From an uncultured Flavobacteriaceae bacterium (GTDB taxonomy: Bacteria; Bacteroidota; Bacteroidia; Flavobacteriales; Flavobacteriaceae), in contig CALGUD010000013.1 in NCBI GenBank assembly GCA_937901915.1, positions 1-28,721 of the forward strand: a stretch of DNA of 28,721 nucleotides. The letters run 5' to 3'. The notes under the pieces were generated by a model that worked only from the letters and a program-made list of their open reading frames with translations, was not told where the DNA came from and made no database searches. Every line of letters begins with the position of its first letter. The first letter of the stretch is position 1. Of the stretch, positions 1-8,649 are shown in pieces. The position numbers and the translations under genes were made by a program.

Positions 1-32
1 GGGTCGGACTGAATTTGCTTCTTTTCATAATA

Positions 33-72
33 ACAGTTTAAAATTAATACTTTTTTTCTACTTTTAAACTGT
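33..72. terminator. Inverted repeat, possible terminator of an upstream gene
   Basis: An 11-bp perfect inverted repeat (ACAGTTTAAAA at 33-43, TTTTAAACTGT at 62-72) encloses an 18-nt T-rich loop and is followed by ACTATTTTTG. It could end transcription arriving from the left edge, where no recognisable coding sequence is left in 1-32. The long loop and AT-rich stem make it a weak candidate. Confidence 0.35.
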
Positions 73-78
73 ACTATT

Positions 79-104
79 TTTGGGGGAGCTTACAAATAGA
101 TTTG
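79..104 (+). promoter_or_regulatory. Possible promoter for the DUF4259-like gene
   Basis: TAGATTTG at 97-104 fits the Bacteroidota -7 consensus TAnnTTTG. A TTTG lies at 79-82, but the spacer (14) is shorter than the usual 19-20, so the -33 assignment is doubtful. It would leave an 80-nt leader before the start at 187. Confidence 0.3.
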
Positions 105-186
105 GTTATATTTACCAATTAGAGTAGTGTAGAGTGTGCTTATTATTATCTGTAAGAATTAAAACAAAGAGAAACTTAAAAAAAAT

Positions 187-684
187 ATGGGGGCTTGGGG
201 ACACAAAGCTTTAGATAGCGACGCCGGATTAGACGTAGTAGACCTTATAAGTGATTACATTTCGTCTAAATATGCAAATACAGAACAAGTATATTTAAAT
301 CTTTCAGAACTTATAGAAGTGATGAGAGATAATGGATTTCTGGGAGAAACATTCAAAGAAATTGATTTTTATTTTGACAATTCTGCTATGGCTTTAACAG
401 AACTTTATCTCATGTTTAAAACCACAGGTTTTTTGGATTATGAAGATGAAGACAATGAAGCACTGGACTTAAAAAAGAGAGTGAAGGCCTTTGCCGGAGA
501 CCCTGAATCTTTTGATTTTCTTTTGCATTGCCTTAAAGACATTCAAAATGAAGTGCCGGACGAAGATGGGGAGAGGGAAATTGTAGAACTTTGGAAAGAA
601 TCCGAAAATTATAAGGAATGGAAAGAAAATTTGGACTATTTAATTAAAGGAATTGAAGCAGAAATAAGTAACACAGGTAAATAG
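187..684 (+). CDS. DUF4259-like small acidic protein
   Basis: The 165-residue product starts MGAWGHKALDSDAGLDVV. This is the hallmark of DUF4259 proteins, which usually begin with a Met-Gly-x-Trp-Gly motif followed by an acidic D-(N/S)-D-x-A/G stretch and 'D' helices. The rest is strongly acidic and helical (EDEDNEALDL near residue 85), with no membrane segment or signal peptide, so it should be cytoplasmic. The biochemical role of the family is unknown to me. The stop is only 3 bp before the next start, so the two are very likely co-transcribed. The family call rests on the N-terminal motif and the length; a search would settle it. Confidence 0.6.
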   Translation: MGAWGHKALDSDAGLDVVDLISDYISSKYANTEQVYLNLSELIEVMRDNGFLGETFKEIDFYFDNSAMALTELYLMFKTTGFLDYEDEDNEALDLKKRVKAFAGDPESFDFLLHCLKDIQNEVPDEDGEREIVELWKESENYKEWKENLDYLIKGIEAEISNTGK

Positions 685-687
685 TAT

Positions 688-1275
688 ATGAACACCGTAA
701 AAACAGATAATACCTCTGGACTTGTAAAACTTAAATTAGAGATCCAATTAAAAGCAAAAAATGGAATTGATTTCATATTTGCAGCCACAATAACCTGGTT
801 TGGAATATTCTTAATCTGGAAGTTTACACATTTTTCAGCATACGACAAGAGTGTATTTACATTCATGTTTGGGGCAATTTTAATCCCTTTGGCATTAGGG
901 TTTTCAAAAATATTAAAAACACAATGGAGGATTGAAAATAACCCTTTACAGCCCCTGGGCTTATGGTTAAATTTTGCACAACTCATCTATTTTCCATTTT
1001 TAATTTTCATTCTGATTAAATACCCTGATTCTTTCATAATGGCTTATGCCATTATTACAGGAGCACATCTTTTTCCATATGCCTGGTTTTACGACGAAAT
1101 AGCATATGCGGTATCTGCAGTTATAATATCAGTAGGGTCAATGTTTATAGTGCTCAGGGTTGATCCTGCGAACATTTATTATATCCCAATTTTCACAGCA
1201 TTCATGTTATTGATTCTCGCGATTTGGAATACTATCAGATACCAGAAGTTACGGAAAGCTAATTCAACATCATAA
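688..1275 (+). CDS. Integral membrane protein of unknown function
   Basis: The 195-residue protein has a charged N-terminus (about 25 residues) followed by roughly six hydrophobic segments (about 30-46, 58-72, 92-109, 117-131, 137-152, 162-180) and a basic C-terminal tail (RYQKLRKAN). It is therefore predicted to sit in the inner membrane. The overall look recalls the DUF7010 membrane family, but I cannot confirm that from memory. It starts 3 bp after the DUF4259-like gene and precedes a 421-residue protein by 22 bp, so the three probably form one transcript. No catalytic motif is visible. Confidence 0.6.
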   Translation: MNTVKTDNTSGLVKLKLEIQLKAKNGIDFIFAATITWFGIFLIWKFTHFSAYDKSVFTFMFGAILIPLALGFSKILKTQWRIENNPLQPLGLWLNFAQLIYFPFLIFILIKYPDSFIMAYAIITGAHLFPYAWFYDEIAYAVSAVIISVGSMFIVLRVDPANIYYIPIFTAFMLLILAIWNTIRYQKLRKANSTS

Positions 1276-1297
1276 CTTTCAATTTGCCTGCTTTTAA

Positions 1298-2563
1298 ATG
1301 TTTAATAAAAAACCAGAAAAAAAATATTCATTTCCTAAAGAAGAAAGTTTTGGCAATATTGCTGTTGAAGGAGATAAAATAATTTGTAAAGGAAAAGATG
1401 ACATTCATAACTGCGAGATTAATATAAAAGACATTCAATATGTATATATAATTGTTAATGCTCAGGGAGAATCCTTTTTATTTATTTTTGATTACCACCA
1501 AAACCGGATACCTACTCATTATACCGGATTTTCAAAGGCCTACAACTTACTTTCGGCCAGATTCAACTTTAATGATGAGGTGTTTTTTGAAAGCATATAT
1601 CAAGATGGCCCGGTTAAAAAACAAATCTGGAGAAAAATACATGCGCCTACTTATCAGATATTAAGTGAAAATAACAAGGACTACGAATCCGGATTTGAGA
1701 TACAATCCCCAAAGAAAGAATTTATATCCTGGGATGCGACTTATCAGGAATTAGGACAATGTTCCAATGTGTTTTTTGAAAAATCCCCGTACGGACAAAA
1801 ATTATTAAAATTCAAGTTCCCGGTTAGAGTTGGGAATTTACTTTTAAATGATTTTAATGCATATTTTGATAGTAAAAGAAGTGATGTAGCGGTTCAGCAT
1901 TTCTATACTCACTGTATTGATAAAACGAATTCAGGTAAAAGTTACTTTGAATTGAAAGAGAGGCTTCAAAAAGATTTTTTAGAAGAAAATCAATTGTTTC
2001 AATATGAAAGGGCTGATCAGAATAGTTTCTCTTTTAATGCTAAAGGAATGTCAGTTTCATTAGTTTATACCTATGATAATAGTTGGCAATTTGATGGAGG
2101 CTATACCTCGTTCAATATCCAGAACAGAAGAGAATATCCTGAGTTGTTGATTAATACCGAATATGAAAATAAAATGGAGGTAAGTAATTATATAACCATA
2201 AATAAAGAGATCAACACACCTTCAGATTATAAAAAGAATAAATTTATAAAGTTCAGGCCCCTAAATCTGTTATCAGGTAGTAATGCCCCTACTGTTTGGA
2301 TGGACAATAAAAACTCCAAAATAGGATTTGCAGATAAAACGTACTGCCTTATTTTTGATAAAAAAGACATTGTATCATTTACAATTCAAAACATTTTACC
2401 AGCTAAAGGCAGTGGGGGAAGTTATTTAATGTTAAACCTGAAGGATAATAATAGTATAAGCGTTTTTTCAGGAGCTTGTAATGTTTTCAACTCATTTAAT
2501 GAAAAAATATCTAACCTGACAGGCCTCGAAGTTAATATGGCTCCTGAATACCATGACTGTTAA
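1298..2563 (+). CDS. Unknown 421-residue protein with two PH-like ends
   Basis: I do not recognise a named family. The N-terminal third (about residues 20-100) and the C-terminal part (about 325-412) both read as short alternating beta strands ending in a helix. Each has the order 'hydrophobic strands - I..V.FI/V.I - glycine-rich turn - strand - helix containing N.L/I....N'. This resembles the small PH-like or YokE-like folds of bacteria, with a different middle region (about 130-320) rich in aromatic residues. No signal peptide or membrane segment is seen. The 22-bp gap from the membrane protein suggests one operon. The PH-like reading is inference from pattern only. Confidence 0.55.
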   Translation: MFNKKPEKKYSFPKEESFGNIAVEGDKIICKGKDDIHNCEINIKDIQYVYIIVNAQGESFLFIFDYHQNRIPTHYTGFSKAYNLLSARFNFNDEVFFESIYQDGPVKKQIWRKIHAPTYQILSENNKDYESGFEIQSPKKEFISWDATYQELGQCSNVFFEKSPYGQKLLKFKFPVRVGNLLLNDFNAYFDSKRSDVAVQHFYTHCIDKTNSGKSYFELKERLQKDFLEENQLFQYERADQNSFSFNAKGMSVSLVYTYDNSWQFDGGYTSFNIQNRREYPELLINTEYENKMEVSNYITINKEINTPSDYKKNKFIKFRPLNLLSGSNAPTVWMDNKNSKIGFADKTYCLIFDKKDIVSFTIQNILPAKGSGGSYLMLNLKDNNSISVFSGACNVFNSFNEKISNLTGLEVNMAPEYHDC

Positions 2564-2651
2564 ATATTTTTTCCACAAGAAGCAAGGTGTGGAGGAACTC
2601 TAACTCAGCGAAAAGAGTAACATCACAAACCAAAATCAAAATAAACAAAGT

Positions 2652-3050
2652 ATGAAATACGCATATACGATACTTTATGTAGAAAACGTGAAGGAGACCA
2701 TTGAATTTTACGAAAGAGCGTTTGGCTTTAGCCGAAAATTCATTACACCCGAAAAAGACTATGGAGAATTAAATTCCGGAGAGACAACTATCGCATTTGC
2801 CTCAAATGAATTAGGAAGAATGAATTTTAAAAAGGGATTTGATAAAATAAAGAATTCAAAAAAGCCGTTCGGTGCGGAATTAGCCTTTACAACTGAAAAT
2901 ATTGAAAAAGATTTTCAAAATGCAATCACTTCCGGAGCTACGGAATATGAACCTTTGGCCGAAAAACCTTGGGGGCAAAAAGTAGGATATCTTCGGGATA
3001 ACAATGGATTTTTAATTGAAATTTGCTCCCCCATTAAACCGAAATTGTAA
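2652..3050 (+). CDS. VOC (glyoxalase/bleomycin-resistance fold) protein
   Basis: The 132-residue protein has the typical vicinal-oxygen-chelate repeat. The first half reads YTILYVENVKETIEFYERAFGF, given here in outline: a strand, then the FYERAFGF helix-strand. The second half has 'AELAFTTENIEKDFQNAITSGA' character and ends GYLRDNNGFLIEIC. The first metal-ligand position is Tyr rather than His, while the final Glu of LIEI is kept, so the metal site may be altered. Many VOC proteins act on small electrophiles or bind antibiotics; the substrate here cannot be told. It is separated by 88 bp from its left neighbour and 142 bp from its right one, and looks like a single-gene unit. Confidence 0.85.
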   Translation: MKYAYTILYVENVKETIEFYERAFGFSRKFITPEKDYGELNSGETTIAFASNELGRMNFKKGFDKIKNSKKPFGAELAFTTENIEKDFQNAITSGATEYEPLAEKPWGQKVGYLRDNNGFLIEICSPIKPKL

Positions 3051-3192
3051 TGTTTTCATAAAAATGTATGCAATTGAGTGTTTAAAGTATTTCACTGAAA
3101 GCAGTGTAACACAAAACGAATTAGATATCGAACTTTGTATCGTTATATAAACACAAGTAAATTTTAGTTTACAGTTAGCAATTTATAATGTA

Positions 3193-3657
3193 ATGAATGA
3201 ATCAGTAGTTGTTGAAAAAATAGAGGAAACATTACTAGAAATTGTTTCGCACGCTGAAAAACCTGAGATTATTTTTATGGAGATTGATACGAGTGTATCA
3301 GATATTGAAGATGAAGGTAGTGGGTCTATGAATATTATTCCTTATTTAAATATATATGGGAATGCAATTTTAAATCAGCACAATTTAGATGATTCCATAC
3401 TAACAGCTATTAAGAATGATGAGTTTGGATATATAGCAGACATTTTAGATAATATAATTTGGAATGATTTTGAAATAAAACTTGTTTCTTTATATCCCGA
3501 TTGGCCAGATCAATTAAAAGCCGGAGATGATAAAATAATTACAACGTTAAAAAATACCATAAACAATAACAAAGAAAAGTTTGAACACATAAAAAAACTA
3601 TATTTTTATTATGTGGATAACTTAGACTTCATTAAAATTATTGATAAACCGGCTTAG
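3193..3657 (+). CDS. Unknown small acidic protein
   Basis: The 154-residue protein is soluble and acidic (EIDTSVSDIEDEG around residue 50) and has no recognised domain. It begins with a helix, then an acidic loop, strands (NIIPYLNIYG), and ends in a long helix with aromatic residues (KKLYFYYVDNLDF). The start at 3193 is the first ATG after a 142-bp spacer, with no clear ribosome binding site, as is normal in this phylum. Its size, charge and neighbours would suit an orphan immunity-type protein, but that is only a guess. Confidence 0.5.
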   Translation: MNESVVVEKIEETLLEIVSHAEKPEIIFMEIDTSVSDIEDEGSGSMNIIPYLNIYGNAILNQHNLDDSILTAIKNDEFGYIADILDNIIWNDFEIKLVSLYPDWPDQLKAGDDKIITTLKNTINNNKEKFEHIKKLYFYYVDNLDFIKIIDKPA

Positions 3658-3681
3658 TATATATTATGAACTGCAAGCATT

Positions 3682-4101
3682 ATGAAAAGTCTCTTTTATT
3701 TTTTTACATTTCTAGCTTTATTTTCCTGTTCCCGGCCTGTTAAGGAATTTAATATAAAAGAAGATTATTCCATCTTGAACATAAAAAGGACTATAGATTA
3801 TCAGTCTTTAACATCAGATACTACAATTTGTAAAGAATGGTATCTGACAAAAATTGAAATCAAGAAGATAATTGAATCTGCTAAACCTGTTAGCGGGCCG
3901 GATTGGCATTATAGGTTCGATCATATGCCCTGTCAAATAGAAGGAAAATTACAACAGGCAGGCAAGGAATTTGATTTGTCAATAAACAGTGGAGCTTGGT
4001 TTACAATAAGCTCTGCAGATACCACTATGATATTTGGGAATTTTAATGAGGAAAACAATAAGTTTTTTCTTTCTGCTGTATCCATTGAAGCAGATGAATA
4101 A
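3682..4101 (+). CDS. Small putative lipoprotein
   Basis: The 139-residue product has a short signal with lipobox LFSC; Cys16 would be the lipidated residue. The mature part is a compact, mostly beta domain of about 120 residues with two cysteines (in TTICKEW and MPCQIEG) and the motif GAWFTISSADTTMIFGN. It is probably anchored in the periplasm or at the outer membrane. It follows the preceding gene by 24 bp and may share its transcript. No family recognised. Confidence 0.6.
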   Translation: MKSLFYFFTFLALFSCSRPVKEFNIKEDYSILNIKRTIDYQSLTSDTTICKEWYLTKIEIKKIIESAKPVSGPDWHYRFDHMPCQIEGKLQQAGKEFDLSINSGAWFTISSADTTMIFGNFNEENNKFFLSAVSIEADE

Positions 4102-4226
4102 AACAAGCATCCCGGAGTTTATACTTTGTTAAAACAGAATAAAACTTATATAATTCACGGAAAGCAGGGTTACATAAGTTAAGGATGATGATGAAATTTG
4201 ATGTAGAATATTAATTGACAGAAATT

Positions 4227-4829
4227 ATGTTTGAGATCAAGGAACTAGAAAGGGGCTGTACCTTTTTTTTTAAAAATAAAGAGTGGAAAGTAACAAAAGT
4301 ATATAATGCTGAATGGGGTGATGGAATTGAAAGTAAAAAATTTAAAATTAAATCGGACGATGGTACTATTCGATTTCTTACCATGGAGACTCATAAAAAT
4401 GAAATAACCAATCTCTCTTTTTGGCAAATGGTGACTGAAAATTACAATGCTATTTCTGGCGTACAAATATCAGGAGGTATCCATAATCGCGAAGCAGTTT
4501 TTTCAAAAATAATAAGTCATAAGGGGGTTGATTATGAATTTGTAGGTGTCGCTGAGGGCACATATTTTTACTTTTTCGAGAATGAAGAGGTAGTGTCTTT
4601 AGATTATTCTGATGAAAGCGACACCCGGCTACTCAATATTGAGCAGGGGAAGATTGATACTGTGATTTATACAGGTTTTTATGTTGAAGAAAATGAAATT
4701 ACACGTATTAAAAAAAGTCGCATTGCTAATTCGGCTGCTCTAAATTACATTAATAAAAACTTCTTATTTATAGTGATTTCAGTTTTTATTATTATGGTTT
4801 TCTTAATAACTTCTTACTTAAACCAATAA
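4227..4829 (+). CDS. DUF4178-like protein with C-terminal membrane anchor
   Basis: I start the gene at the ATG at 4227 (MFEIKELERG) rather than the in-frame TTG 12 bases upstream; the result is 200 residues. Residues about 5-55 (an 'E.G..F.FK..EW.V..VY......DG' pattern) and about 120-155 (LLNIEQGKIDTVIYTGFYV) match the two-part beta pattern of DUF4178. That family often occurs as one or two copies in membrane-associated proteins of unknown role. The final 20 residues (IVISVFIIMVFLITSYL) are a tail anchor, so the soluble domain should face the cytoplasm. The 113-bp upstream spacer contains a TATACTTTG stretch that may be part of a promoter. Confidence 0.6.
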   Translation: MFEIKELERGCTFFFKNKEWKVTKVYNAEWGDGIESKKFKIKSDDGTIRFLTMETHKNEITNLSFWQMVTENYNAISGVQISGGIHNREAVFSKIISHKGVDYEFVGVAEGTYFYFFENEEVVSLDYSDESDTRLLNIEQGKIDTVIYTGFYVEENEITRIKKSRIANSAALNYINKNFLFIVISVFIIMVFLITSYLNQ

Positions 4830-4903
4830 AAACCAAAAATCAATTTTAGATGATAGTGAAATAGTAAAGGGAAGTTTTAAAATGAGTGTTACAAATTAAG
4901 TAA

Positions 4904-5224
4904 ATGAATTCGGAAATTATTGAAGTTAGAGCAAAGCTTACTCTTTATACAACCGAAAATGGAGGAAGAGAGAATGGTATAAAAACCGGTTACCGGCCAA
5001 ACCATGTTTTTGAATACCTGGAAAACCCAACCGATTTTAAGACCACTTATATGGGAATAATAGAGTTTGAAAAAGAATGGATTTTACCGGGTGAAACGGC
5101 CAACGTAAAAGTGACGTTTATTAAAAATCAAAATATTGTGGAACTGATCAAAATTGGACGGATATGGTGGATTCACGAAGGGCGATGGAAAATAGGGGAA
5201 GCTCAAATAACTGAAATACTTTAA
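4904..5224 (+). CDS. Stand-alone EF-Tu domain 3-like protein
   Basis: The 106-residue protein resembles the third beta-barrel of elongation factor Tu in order and spacing. It has an initial strand (EVRAKLTLYT), then GGREN at 20-24, GYRPNHVF at 29-36 (EF-Tu: GGRHTPF..GYRPQFYF), GIIEF at 51-55, LPGETANVKVTFI at 61-73 (EF-Tu: MPGDNVxMxVxLI), and a final EGRWKIGEAQITEIL at 92-106 (EF-Tu: REGGRTVGAGVVxxI). The GTPase domain and domain 2 are absent, so it cannot act as an elongation factor. A binding role that mimics or competes with EF-Tu is only a guess. It stands alone, with 74 bp before and 92 bp after. Confidence 0.7.
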   Translation: MNSEIIEVRAKLTLYTTENGGRENGIKTGYRPNHVFEYLENPTDFKTTYMGIIEFEKEWILPGETANVKVTFIKNQNIVELIKIGRIWWIHEGRWKIGEAQITEIL

Positions 5225-5316
5225 CTAGTTTTCCCTTGCCAAACAAAACCCCACTTTTCTTTCTAATGATAAAAAGAGACTAAAAACGGACTAAGAATAC
5301 GTACACTCCACTGAAA

Positions 5317-6180
5317 ATGAAAAAAATCTACGGTATAGAAAGTATTGAAGAACTGACGGAATTCCTAAAAACTATAGAAAAACCTGAAATCAATAAATTT
5401 CTTGAAAACGAGTTCAGGTATTTAACGGAGTACAAAGATGCTGATGAATGGAACAAGCTTGTAAAAGTTTGCGAATGCCTTTCAATTTTAGGATGGGAAA
5501 AATTGGAAAGAGTTGATGCAATTTGTGTCAAAATTGCTAACTCCTGGAAAACGGAGCTTCGAAATAAGGAAAAAGAACTTCGCTTTCTTACGGCAAACTG
5601 GACCAAACGTAAAAATGGTTTTATTTACTTAAACCCCTGTTATTACTTTAGCCCGGATATACCGGAAAAGAAAAGTGTAGACTGGCAAGATTATCCTAAA
5701 AGGGAAGTAAAAGAAGTTAATGTGCCGAAGCTTCTAGATCAAAGGAACAAGCAAAAAACAAATCCAATAGTAATTGGTGGTATTTACCAATTGAAGTCCA
5801 AAATTAAAAGAGAGATGCTTTTTCCTTTACTGAAGGATTTGAATAAAATATTGAATAAAGCCTTAAATGCAGATATGTACGGAAGTGGAATTGATATAAT
5901 TGCAGTCAGGTATGTAACAGCTGAAACTGCAAAATCAAACACAAGATTTGTAAAAGGAACATATTATCCCCAAAAATCGGAATATAATACAGAAATAATA
6001 TTTGGTGAAGAATATGCAGCATCCTCAATAATGGAAAGAAAAGAAATAATAAAACAAATTTTACTGCAAACCCTTGAAGATGTAAAACTTAAAGTTAACA
6101 AACACAAACTCAATTATAATATTGATTTGCTAATAAATGAAGTTAATAAAGAAGCTTCAGAATGGGTACAACATATTTAA
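5317..6180 (+). CDS. Unknown 287-residue protein
   Basis: No family recognised. The first 100 residues are helical and acidic/basic mixed (EELTEFLKTIEKPEINKF). The middle holds an aromatic, proline-rich stretch (YLNPCYYFSPDIPE), and the C-terminal 140 residues look like an alpha/beta domain ending in two helices (RKEIIKQILLQTLEDVKLK). There is no signal peptide or membrane segment. It has the two-part form of some immunity or toxin-related proteins, but nothing diagnostic. The start is the first ATG after a 92-bp spacer, preceded by a run of A residues. Confidence 0.5.
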   Translation: MKKIYGIESIEELTEFLKTIEKPEINKFLENEFRYLTEYKDADEWNKLVKVCECLSILGWEKLERVDAICVKIANSWKTELRNKEKELRFLTANWTKRKNGFIYLNPCYYFSPDIPEKKSVDWQDYPKREVKEVNVPKLLDQRNKQKTNPIVIGGIYQLKSKIKREMLFPLLKDLNKILNKALNADMYGSGIDIIAVRYVTAETAKSNTRFVKGTYYPQKSEYNTEIIFGEEYAASSIMERKEIIKQILLQTLEDVKLKVNKHKLNYNIDLLINEVNKEASEWVQHI

Positions 6181-6216
6181 TTTGTTAATGGCGAGGATAG
6201 GCTTAAAAAGGTGTCA

Positions 6217-6840
6217 ATGAAAGATAAGAAGATTATTGTAAAGGCTGAATCATCTAACCTTTGGTGGGGAATATATGGTTTTTGTGATAAAACCGGTTGG
6301 GAGGACTTAAATCTGTTCACTGAGGATGATACGTTAATTTGCGGGGTTTGTTTAAATACCAGATTATATTTACAAGCTGAATTCGAAAATTTAAAAAATA
6401 ACATTGAAGAAAAGGAATACGTTGAAGCCATCAGCAATTATCTGAAAGATGATAAATGCCATTATTGGTATTACTATGATGATGCACATCATGAAGAAGT
6501 TCTTGAAGTGGAATACAACGCTCCAAAAAATTCGAAAGGAGTAAAGCCGAGGTTTATAGATATTATGCATCCGGATAGAGGAATAGGACTTTCAACTATT
6601 AAAACAGGGATAAAAGCTTTTGCAAAAAAGCATCTGGGAATTGATGATTGTGAAGTTGAAATTGAATGTGGTGAAAACTTCGAAGAATCCTTAAAATCTT
6701 TTAAGGAAAACGAAAAGCGGTTGGGTGGAAAATTCAATGTTATTGAAAAATTCACAGACGAATTGATTGATGACTTAAGCCAATATTGGCAAATATCACG
6801 TGAAGGAGTATTAAAGAAATTAAGAACTACCTTTAAATAA
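6217..6840 (+). CDS. Unknown acidic soluble protein
   Basis: The ATG at 6217 (MKDKKIIVKAESSNLW) is preferred to the GTG six bases upstream; 207 residues. It is strongly acidic with aromatic clusters (CHYWYYYDDAHHEE near residue 90) and a C-terminal helical part (DELIDDLSQYWQ). No conserved catalytic pattern, signal or membrane helix is seen. It lies 36 bp after the previous gene and 19 bp before the next, so the three genes 5317-7294 may be one operon. No function can be assigned. Confidence 0.5.
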   Translation: MKDKKIIVKAESSNLWWGIYGFCDKTGWEDLNLFTEDDTLICGVCLNTRLYLQAEFENLKNNIEEKEYVEAISNYLKDDKCHYWYYYDDAHHEEVLEVEYNAPKNSKGVKPRFIDIMHPDRGIGLSTIKTGIKAFAKKHLGIDDCEVEIECGENFEESLKSFKENEKRLGGKFNVIEKFTDELIDDLSQYWQISREGVLKKLRTTFK

Positions 6841-6859
6841 TTAAACAGGTCTCAAAACA

Positions 6860-7294
6860 ATGTCTAAATATAAAACCTTACAAAGTGTAGCTCATAATAT
6901 AGGAAACTCATTTATCAGTCTTCTAAACTGTTATAAGGACGATTACATTTTGGGGGAGATTCAAAAGCAAATGCTGTACAAGAACATCAACAAAATCGAA
7001 ATCGATTTTATAAGAAACGAAGCAAAACCAGGTGAACTGATAACAGAGCCAATACAAAGATCAATAGAAAGCTACTCAAAGTGGTTACCAAGGCTGGTCC
7101 AGCAGGCAAAATCAGATATGGAACTGGTTAAAGAGGCAAAATTGATCATTGAATTTGATCTTGCCAAGAGCAGAATATGTTCATATGCCACTCAACACCG
7201 CGAAAACCCGTATGTATGCATTTCTAAAATTACAGACAACCGGGGAAAAGAATATAAAAGTGAATTTACCGATTGGATGTTTCCGCAAAGTTGA
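6860..7294 (+). CDS. Unknown small protein
   Basis: The 144-residue protein is mixed alpha/beta and soluble. The N-terminal 60 residues look helical (SVAHNIGNSFISLLNCY). The middle is a helix (SYSKWLPRLVQQAKSDMELVKEA) and the C-terminus is strand-like (ICSYATQHRENPYVCISKITDNRGKEY, quoted in part). It is spaced 19 bp from its upstream neighbour. I recognise no domain. Confidence 0.45.
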   Translation: MSKYKTLQSVAHNIGNSFISLLNCYKDDYILGEIQKQMLYKNINKIEIDFIRNEAKPGELITEPIQRSIESYSKWLPRLVQQAKSDMELVKEAKLIIEFDLAKSRICSYATQHRENPYVCISKITDNRGKEYKSEFTDWMFPQS

Positions 7295-7342
7295 TTTTTT
7301 AAATATTAATTGCATATTTCTGAAACATACTACACCCAATAA

Positions 7343-8179
7343 ATGAGTTATTCCTTAAAAATAATAGAAACAAAAATTTCTAATGAAGGTTATACCGGCA
7401 ACAAGTTTTTGTCCGGGCCAAATAATTGCGGGAAATTATTGGTAGCACAAAATGATATATTTATTGTTTCAAATAAAAAAGAGCTTACATTAGTTGACAG
7501 TTGTGGAAATTCTGTATGGGAACAAAATATTAACTGCCCCGGCATACCCAACAATGCCTGGATTTCTGGTAACCGTTTGCTGGTTACTACAAACTCCGAG
7601 CATTATCATGCCTGGGGACATTTAGGCCCTGCCGTTCTTATTGATTTAGATAAAGGGATTGTCCTCAAGGAATTAAGAGGTGCACAGGGTGCGGCTTTAT
7701 CCAATGGGGAATTTTTATTGGGCCTTGAAGGATATGATGTATTTGATACATGGATGTATGATGCCAATGGTAACGTAATTAAACAATGGAGGAGTTACGG
7801 GCATTATATTATTGGAGAAAAAAATGACATTCGGATTGTTGAGCAAGATAGAAATGAACCAACTAATGCATATGTTGTAAGACTGAAGCTCGATGGAACT
7901 ATTCAAAAAGGAGTTAAACTGGAAACATCTTACGCTTCAAAACCAATCGTATTTACAAACGGGGATATAGCTTTTATTAATTCTGGTAAATTAAAAATCA
8001 TTGATTCAGAATTAAATTTAAAGCAGGAATTACAACTGCTAAAAATTGATAAAAGTGATTCCTGGAGGTGTATTCCAAAAATCAGGTTTCATGAAAGTAA
8101 ATTAAAGGTGGAAATATTTGAACGTACGAAAGAGCTGCCGGTTCAATATCAAAAACATGAATGGTTGATTGAATTATAA
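7343..8179 (+). CDS. Beta-propeller-like protein
   Basis: The 278-residue protein is made of repeated four-stranded units of the kind found in PQQ/WD-type propellers: 'NDIFIVSNKKELTLVDSCGNSVWEQ', 'NRLLVTT...GPAVLIDLDKGIVLKEL', 'NGEFLLGLEGYDVFDTWMYDANGNVIKQW', and 'VRLKLDGTIQKG...KPIVFTNGDIAFINSGKLKIID'. About five to six such units can be counted. Each has a strand ending in '(L/V)(V/I)D..G' and an aromatic near its end. There is no signal peptide, so it is likely cytoplasmic and may be a protein-binding scaffold. Its stop lies just before the start of the next gene (7 bp), so they are probably one transcript. Confidence 0.6.
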   Translation: MSYSLKIIETKISNEGYTGNKFLSGPNNCGKLLVAQNDIFIVSNKKELTLVDSCGNSVWEQNINCPGIPNNAWISGNRLLVTTNSEHYHAWGHLGPAVLIDLDKGIVLKELRGAQGAALSNGEFLLGLEGYDVFDTWMYDANGNVIKQWRSYGHYIIGEKNDIRIVEQDRNEPTNAYVVRLKLDGTIQKGVKLETSYASKPIVFTNGDIAFINSGKLKIIDSELNLKQELQLLKIDKSDSWRCIPKIRFHESKLKVEIFERTKELPVQYQKHEWLIEL

Positions 8180-8186
8180 AGTAGTT

Positions 8187-8621
8187 ATGACGAAACAACT
8201 GAAAAATGAACAGAAGGAGCAAAACATCCGGGAAATTGAAAAGTCTGTTTCAAGATTCTCAGAACATCTTATGTCTGACTCTAAGTGGGTTCGCCTTATC
8301 TCCGGGCTTATTAAAAGTGCAGATAAAATAAAAAAAATAGAATTCAGGAAAGTACAAAATAAACAAAGAGGGGAGTTGTATATAAATAGTGATACAAAAT
8401 TCAATTTTGACTATTGGCAGAATGGATTTGAAGGTAACAATTCACTTGGGGGATGGATAACCTTTAAAGAAATAGAGTATTTAGTATTCCCAAAAATTGT
8501 AAACAAAGAGGCGCAACTTGAGCAGGATTTAGGAAAAATTAAGGAGATAATTGAAAGTATTGGTTTATTCTCTCTCGATATGGATGATAATAGGATTAAG
8601 TTAATTTGTTACAGAGAGTAA
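8187..8621 (+). CDS. DUF6678-like small protein
   Basis: The first ATG (8187) gives MTKQLKNEQKEQ and 144 residues. The TTG at 8169 would overlap the upstream gene and is less likely. After a charged N-terminal helix comes SDSKWVRLISGL, a beta region (GELYINSDTKFNFDYW) and GGWITFKEIEYLVFP. This order of 'xxxKW.RL', a Trp/Gly-rich loop and 'I.WL/EYL' is what I associate with DUF6678, a family of unknown function often seen near toxin-immunity loci. The family call is tentative. Confidence 0.5.
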   Translation: MTKQLKNEQKEQNIREIEKSVSRFSEHLMSDSKWVRLISGLIKSADKIKKIEFRKVQNKQRGELYINSDTKFNFDYWQNGFEGNNSLGGWITFKEIEYLVFPKIVNKEAQLEQDLGKIKEIIESIGLFSLDMDDNRIKLICYRE

Positions 8622-8649
8622 AAAGTATTGATAAATAGTATCATTGGCT

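Noticed and set aside
636..986. 116-codon minus-strand frame opposite the membrane protein gene
   Set aside because: It is fully antisense to a better gene, shares no known domain, and has the low-complexity composition of a shadow frame; other long minus-strand frames (10050-10346, 20785-21090, 23622-23909) were left out for the same reason.
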